Source: Planctomycetota bacterium
GTDB taxonomy: Bacteria > Planctomycetota > UBA1135
Length of the DNA stretch: 64,000 nucleotides
Assembly: GCA_021776795.1 (NCBI GenBank)
Contig: JAJFFC010000014.1
Span: forward strand, 62,001-126,000
Direction of reading: 5' to 3'
This document shows, in pieces, positions 60,558-64,000 of the stretch. Below the pieces are notes generated by a model. It ran no database searches, had not been told where the DNA came from, and saw only the letters and a list, made by a program, of their open reading frames with translations. The position numbers and the translations under genes were made by a program. Numbering within the stretch: position 1 is the first letter of the stretch; every line of letters begins with the position of its first letter.

Positions 60558-61627
60558 TTCGGCTCCCAAGCCGACCACTTACGCACCCACATGGCCACGG
60601 ATTCTTCGACTTCCTGGGCCATCTGCTCATAATCCTGAAGACTGCCGCCAAAAGGATCGGCAATCGCTTGGCCCTGAGGACTGAGAAGCGACAGCGCATG
60701 CTTGGAAGAGAGACCCTGTAAATGCTGAGGGCCCATACCAAGAATGAGATCCCATTCCTGCTCCAGTGCCTCTTGCAGACTCCAAGATTGGTGGTCCGCA
60801 AGATCGACTCCCCGGGCAGAGGCGACCGAAACCGAATGTTCGCTGGCGGGTCCTCCAGAAAGGGCCAGCGTGCCGGCCGAGCGGATTTCCCAGCCTAAGG
60901 CAGATAAAACACTCTCCTCGACGCCCCAGGATTTGGCGATGTCGCGACGGAATAGGCCTTCGGCTACCGGCGAGCGGCAGATATTGCCGGAACAAAGCAC
61001 CAGAATGCGCTTGCCCGGCCGGGGGAAAGGCTCTTCCCGCGGATTCCGTAGCCACTCCCATTCGGGGCTCACGCGCAGGACCGAAGAGGCTTGGCGCTTT
61101 TCGGCATTGGCATCGGGCTCTTCAATTCCAGCCACCGCTAAGCCATGTTCTTGGGCCCAGGTCACCGCTGCCTGTCCTTGGAGCGGGGGCTCTCCGGCAT
61201 CGTTAATGCTGGTCATGGCCAAGGGGCCGCCACAAATCTCGGCAACCGAATAAAATCCCTCGTGAGCGGGAAGACGCAGACCAACGGCTGGCCAGGACCA
61301 TTCGCAGGGCAGCGTCAGCCAATGAGAAGGCAGAACCACGGTGACCCCGGAAGGCAAGACCTGGGGGAGCCATGCTGGCAACCCGGCTGGCAGACAGCCG
61401 CTTTTGGGCTTGATCGCCCGCAGCGAGGGCAAGTGCCAGCTATAGGGGCGGGTATCCGAGGAGCCCTTCAGTGCGCGCAAAGCCTCGATGGCTTCGGGAA
61501 GGTCTAGTCGGGCGGCAAGTCCGGGAACCGTGTCGGTGGGCAGGGCCACCACTTCTCCCGCAGCAAGGCGGGCAGCCATTTCCGCGGAATGTTCCGGTAA
61601 AGAGAGGAGAGTGGGATGGGCGCTCAT
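60554..61627 (-). CDS. Fusion of Sua5/YrdC-like and low-molecular-weight phosphatase domains
   Basis: 357 residues from ATG 61627. Residues about 15-195 are a Sua5/YrdC/YciO-type domain (ALPTDTVPGL, VGLRLPAHEG, MTSINDAGEPPL, SSVLRV), which in Sua5 makes threonylcarbamoyl-AMP for t6A37. Residues about 207-350 are a low-molecular-weight phosphatase: P-loop LCSGNICRS (Cys212, Arg218) and acid Asp324 in ADPFGG. The YrdC part has lost typical residues: KGR is KGSS, PGPLT is PSGVT, SAN is SIN. In Bacillus, ywlC (Sua5) and ywlE (arginine phosphatase) are close neighbours, so this may be the fused pair. It overlaps the EIIA gene by 4 bases. Confidence 0.85.
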   Translation of the reverse strand: MSAHPTLLSLPEHSAEMAARLAAGEVVALPTDTVPGLAARLDLPEAIEALRALKGSSDTRPYSWHLPSLRAIKPKSGCLPAGLPAWLPQVLPSGVTVVLPSHWLTLPCEWSWPAVGLRLPAHEGFYSVAEICGGPLAMTSINDAGEPPLQGQAAVTWAQEHGLAVAGIEEPDANAEKRQASSVLRVSPEWEWLRNPREEPFPRPGKRILVLCSGNICRSPVAEGLFRRDIAKSWGVEESVLSALGWEIRSAGTLALSGGPASEHSVSVASARGVDLADHQSWSLQEALEQEWDLILGMGPQHLQGLSSKHALSLLSPQGQAIADPFGGSLQDYEQMAQEVEESVAMWVRKWSAWEPN

Positions 61628-61718
61628 GGTCTTGGGCGTCGGCGCTATCCTATGACTGCGCGGGCCCTTCGCGCCAAAACGCAGCGAATCCCTGCTGCTC
61701 GGGCCGCGCTGTTTCGAA

Positions 61719-62465
61719 ATGAGTGCCTCCGATGCCTCGCGTGCCGCTGCGGTGGACCCAGAAACCCTGGCCCGACTGGCTGGGGGATTGGCGCATGAGC
61801 TCAAGAACCCGTTGAGCACCATCGGCCTGCATTTGAGTTTACTCGAAGAAGATTGGCGCAACGAAGACGGGATTAAGGCGCAACGGACGCGACGGACCAT
61901 CGATACGGTCAAGAAAGAGGTGCAGCATTTGTCCGGCATTCTCGAGGATTTCCTGCGCTTTGCCCGCACCGACAACCTCGACCGTCAAGTTCATTCGCTG
62001 AACCAGATTCTGGAAGACGTCGCGCGCTTCGTCACCCCGGAATGCCGTCATTTAGGCATCGAGGTGGCGACTATTCTGGATGTCAATCTGCCCAGCCTCG
62101 CAGTCGATGCCGGCCGCTTGCGCCAAGTTCTGCTCAACCTCGTGCTCAATGCGCGTCAAGCCTTAGAAGTGCAACATCAGCAGGGCGGACAAGGCGGGCA
62201 CATCAATTTGATTAGCCGCCAAGCAGGGGACAAGGCCGTGATTGAGGTCATGGATGATGGCCCCGGGATGAAAGCCGCCACACTGGAGCGCTGTTTCGAG
62301 GTCTATCACTCGACCAAAGCGGGGGGCTCCGGCCTCGGCTTGGCCATCGTCAAGCGCATCATGGAAGCCCACGGCGGGAGCGTTGCGCTGGAATCCGCAC
62401 CAGAGCGAGGAACGCGTGTCAGTCTTTTCTTTCCTCTAGAGGATTCCGCCCTAGAATCTTCCTGA
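61719..62465 (+). CDS. Soluble histidine kinase (NtrB-like core)
   Basis: 248 residues, no transmembrane segment and no sensory domain beyond the first 15 residues. HisKA with GGLAHELKNPLSTIG (phospho-His26), dimerisation helices to about 90, HATPase_c with LVLNARQAL (N box), VMDDGPGM (G1), and GGSGLGLAIVKRIMEAHGG (G2). It must sense through a partner protein. It pairs with the sigma-54 activator 3 bases downstream, the classic NtrB-NtrC-type couple. Divergent from the Sua5-phosphatase fusion. Confidence 0.9.
   Translation: MSASDASRAAAVDPETLARLAGGLAHELKNPLSTIGLHLSLLEEDWRNEDGIKAQRTRRTIDTVKKEVQHLSGILEDFLRFARTDNLDRQVHSLNQILEDVARFVTPECRHLGIEVATILDVNLPSLAVDAGRLRQVLLNLVLNARQALEVQHQQGGQGGHINLISRQAGDKAVIEVMDDGPGMKAATLERCFEVYHSTKAGGSGLGLAIVKRIMEAHGGSVALESAPERGTRVSLFFPLEDSALESS
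62452..62457 (+). promoter_or_regulatory. TAGAAT element before the activator gene
   Basis: TAGAAT within the last codons of the kinase gene, 11 bases before the activator ATG. It could allow separate expression of the regulator. Confidence 0.3.
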
Positions 62466-62468
62466 GCA

Positions 62469-64000
62469 ATGGCTGACCCCCGCCTGCTGATTGTCGAAGA
62501 CGACCGCCCCCATGCCGAAGCACTGAAGGCCGTGCTCGAGCGCGAATCCTATGTCGTCGAGATTGCGGATAGTTTTCGCGCTGCGCAGGATCGTTTGGGC
62601 GTGCGTGCCTTCGACTTAATTTTGAGCGACCTGCGCCTCGGAGATGGCGACGGCCTGGAACTGCTTGCTGTGCTGAAACAGCATCATCCGCGGACCTCGA
62701 TGATTCTCATCACTGGCTACGGCTCGATTGAGACCGCGGTCGAGGCCATGCGCTTGGGTGCGGCAGATTACCTCGCGAAGCCGGTGAGCTTTGAGGAATT
62801 GCGTGCTCGGGTTGGGCGCGAACTGGAAAAGCGGCACCTTGCCGAAGACAACCGCGAGTTACGCGCGGAACTGCATCGGCGCTTTCGCATGCAGGGTGTG
62901 ATTGGCGATAGCCCGCCGATGCGCCAGGTATTTGAGCTCGTACGCCGTGCTGGCCCGACCGATGCCACGGTCATGATTTTGGGTGAATCCGGGACCGGTA
63001 AGGAGTTAGTCGCACGGTCGCTGCACCGGATGTCGCGCCGGAGTGAAGATCGCTTCGTCGCCATTAATTGTGCCGCTCTCAGCGAAAGCTTGATTGAAAG
63101 TGAGCTCTTTGGACATGCCAAAGGAGCCTTTACCGGGGCAGAAACGGCCAAGATGGGCAAGTTTGCCTTTGCCGATTGCGGCACTCTTTTTCTGGACGAA
63201 ATTGGCGACATGCCTTTGGGCACCCAAGCCAAATTGCTGCGCGTTTTAGAAGACAAAGAGGTCATCCCGGTGGGGGCCAATGAATCGCAAAAGGTCGACG
63301 TGCGCATCATCGCCGCGACCAACCGCAACCTGCTCGAACGCGTCCACCAGGGCAAGTTCCGCGAAGACTTGTTCTACCGCCTAGCGGTAGTGCAGATTGC
63401 TTTGCCTGGATTGCGCCAACGCCCCGAAGACATTCCTGATCTGGTTTCTTACTTCACCAGTCAGTTTGAAGAGCAGCACGACAAGCAGGTGCGCACCATT
63501 CGCCCCGAGGTCATCGAGCAGCTGAAGAATCATCCTTGGCCTGGCAATGTGCGTGAACTGCGCAATGTTGTGGAAACCATGGTGGTACTGGATGTCGATG
63601 GTGTTTTGGGGCTCGACGATCTCCCGGTGATGTTGCGCAATCTTCCACGCGGTTTGCCACCCGCTGGGGGGACAAGCCAGGCCGAGGAAGTCGAAGAGGC
63701 GGAGTTGGCTGAGGCAGAAATCATCTCCTCCCGCCGCGAATCTGGGCGAAGCTCCCAGATTCCCCGGGACTCCTCTGAGCTCATTGAAATCCTGCCTCAG
63801 GGCCAGATTTCCAGTGACCCGACAAATGCCGCGCCTTCTAGCGCCATGCCAGGGCATGCCCCGCCTCCGCAGCAAGGCCCAGCCTCGCTGGTGGGTAAGC
63901 GCCTGGAAGATGTCGAGCGCGAGCTGATTTTGGCCACCTTGGAAGCCGTCCACGGCAACCGCGCTCAGGCCGCCAAGACCCTAGGCATCGGCGAGCGCAC
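62469..64000 (+). CDS. Sigma-54-dependent response regulator, cut at window end
   Basis: About 510 residues from ATG 62469, still open at base 64000. Receiver domain (about 5-115) with acidic pocket EDD, phospho-Asp54 and Lys104; AAA+ domain with Walker A GESGTGKE (172-179), the sigma-54 contact loop GAFTGA (219-224), and Walker B TLFLDEIGD (about 239-247). A long Glu/Ser/Pro-rich linker (about 395-475) leads to a Fis-type helix-turn-helix (HGNRAQAAKTLGIGERT) whose end is outside the window. NtrC/ZraR-type. It activates promoters read by RpoN, which is not encoded here. Confidence 0.94.
   Translation, partial: MADPRLLIVEDDRPHAEALKAVLERESYVVEIADSFRAAQDRLGVRAFDLILSDLRLGDGDGLELLAVLKQHHPRTSMILITGYGSIETAVEAMRLGAADYLAKPVSFEELRARVGRELEKRHLAEDNRELRAELHRRFRMQGVIGDSPPMRQVFELVRRAGPTDATVMILGESGTGKELVARSLHRMSRRSEDRFVAINCAALSESLIESELFGHAKGAFTGAETAKMGKFAFADCGTLFLDEIGDMPLGTQAKLLRVLEDKEVIPVGANESQKVDVRIIAATNRNLLERVHQGKFREDLFYRLAVVQIALPGLRQRPEDIPDLVSYFTSQFEEQHDKQVRTIRPEVIEQLKNHPWPGNVRELRNVVETMVVLDVDGVLGLDDLPVMLRNLPRGLPPAGGTSQAEEVEEAELAEAEIISSRRESGRSSQIPRDSSELIEILPQGQISSDPTNAAPSSAMPGHAPPPQQGPASLVGKRLEDVERELILATLEAVHGNRAQAAKTLGIGER

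Overview
The window is a dense, moderately GC-rich stretch of bacterial chromosome made almost entirely of housekeeping genes, with no mobile element, prophage, CRISPR array or rRNA. The host looks like a Gram-negative, respiring heterotroph. Evidence for this is a Kdo transferase (waaA), lipoprotein signal peptidase, a type II secretion-type cluster, an ETF:quinone oxidoreductase and TCA-cycle enzymes. Several traits would suit Planctomycetota or a neighbouring phylum: an endonuclease III-like protein with a histone H1-like lysine tail, zinc-ribbon plus membrane-anchor proteins, and a MiaB with GQT in place of GQN. That placement is an inference of low certainty.

Layout. 1-2.7 kb: 3' end of ffh, rpsP, the endonuclease III-like gene and maf. 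2.7-5.9 kb: rpmE, prfA, a membrane protein and prmC (ribosome and release-factor block). 5.9-12.7 kb: a PilZ protein, ssb-moaD-moaE-metallo-hydrolase, ETF-QO, leucyl aminopeptidase and a secreted M20 peptidase. 12.7-16.8 kb: citrate synthase, an unusual tRNA with anticodon UAA, a DUF423 protein, tRNA-Cys, a NIL-domain protein and a repeat-rich zinc-ribbon protein. 16.9-23.6 kb: uvrB-uvrC, a Xer recombinase, a DksA-like factor, lspA and pyrD. 23.6-35.4 kb: secA, waaA, metK-ahcY-pseudopilin-miaB-ribD and a lipoprotein with a zinc-protease motif. 35.4-41.2 kb: yraN, yajC, mnmA, a HEAT-type protein, mdh, pyk and a 46-codon rpmH. 41.3-52.3 kb: sucC-sucD, an MnmD-like methyltransferase, tatA-mobA-polyprenyl synthase, folD, a rhomboid protein, a large secreted unknown and serS. 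52.2-59.9 kb: a seven-gene leftward operon gspD-E-F-G-H-I-J. 60-64 kb: an EIIA-Ntr-like protein, a Sua5/low-molecular-weight phosphatase fusion, and a soluble histidine kinase with a sigma-54 activator cut by the window end.

Genes are packed tightly, with many 4-base ATGA or GTGA overlaps, and no gap exceeds about 200 bases. Where there is a gap, a TAGAAT or TAGACT hexamer usually lies 6-55 bases before the start codon. This is probably the local -10 box and implies short-leader or leaderless transcripts. The points most worth checking are the class I-shaped UAA tRNA, rpmH overlapping pyk, the glycosylase-fold protein that lacks catalytic residues, the HEAGH lipoprotein, the Sua5-phosphatase fusion, the palindromic TAGAAT promoter pair between folD and the rhomboid gene, and the recurrent -10 element.
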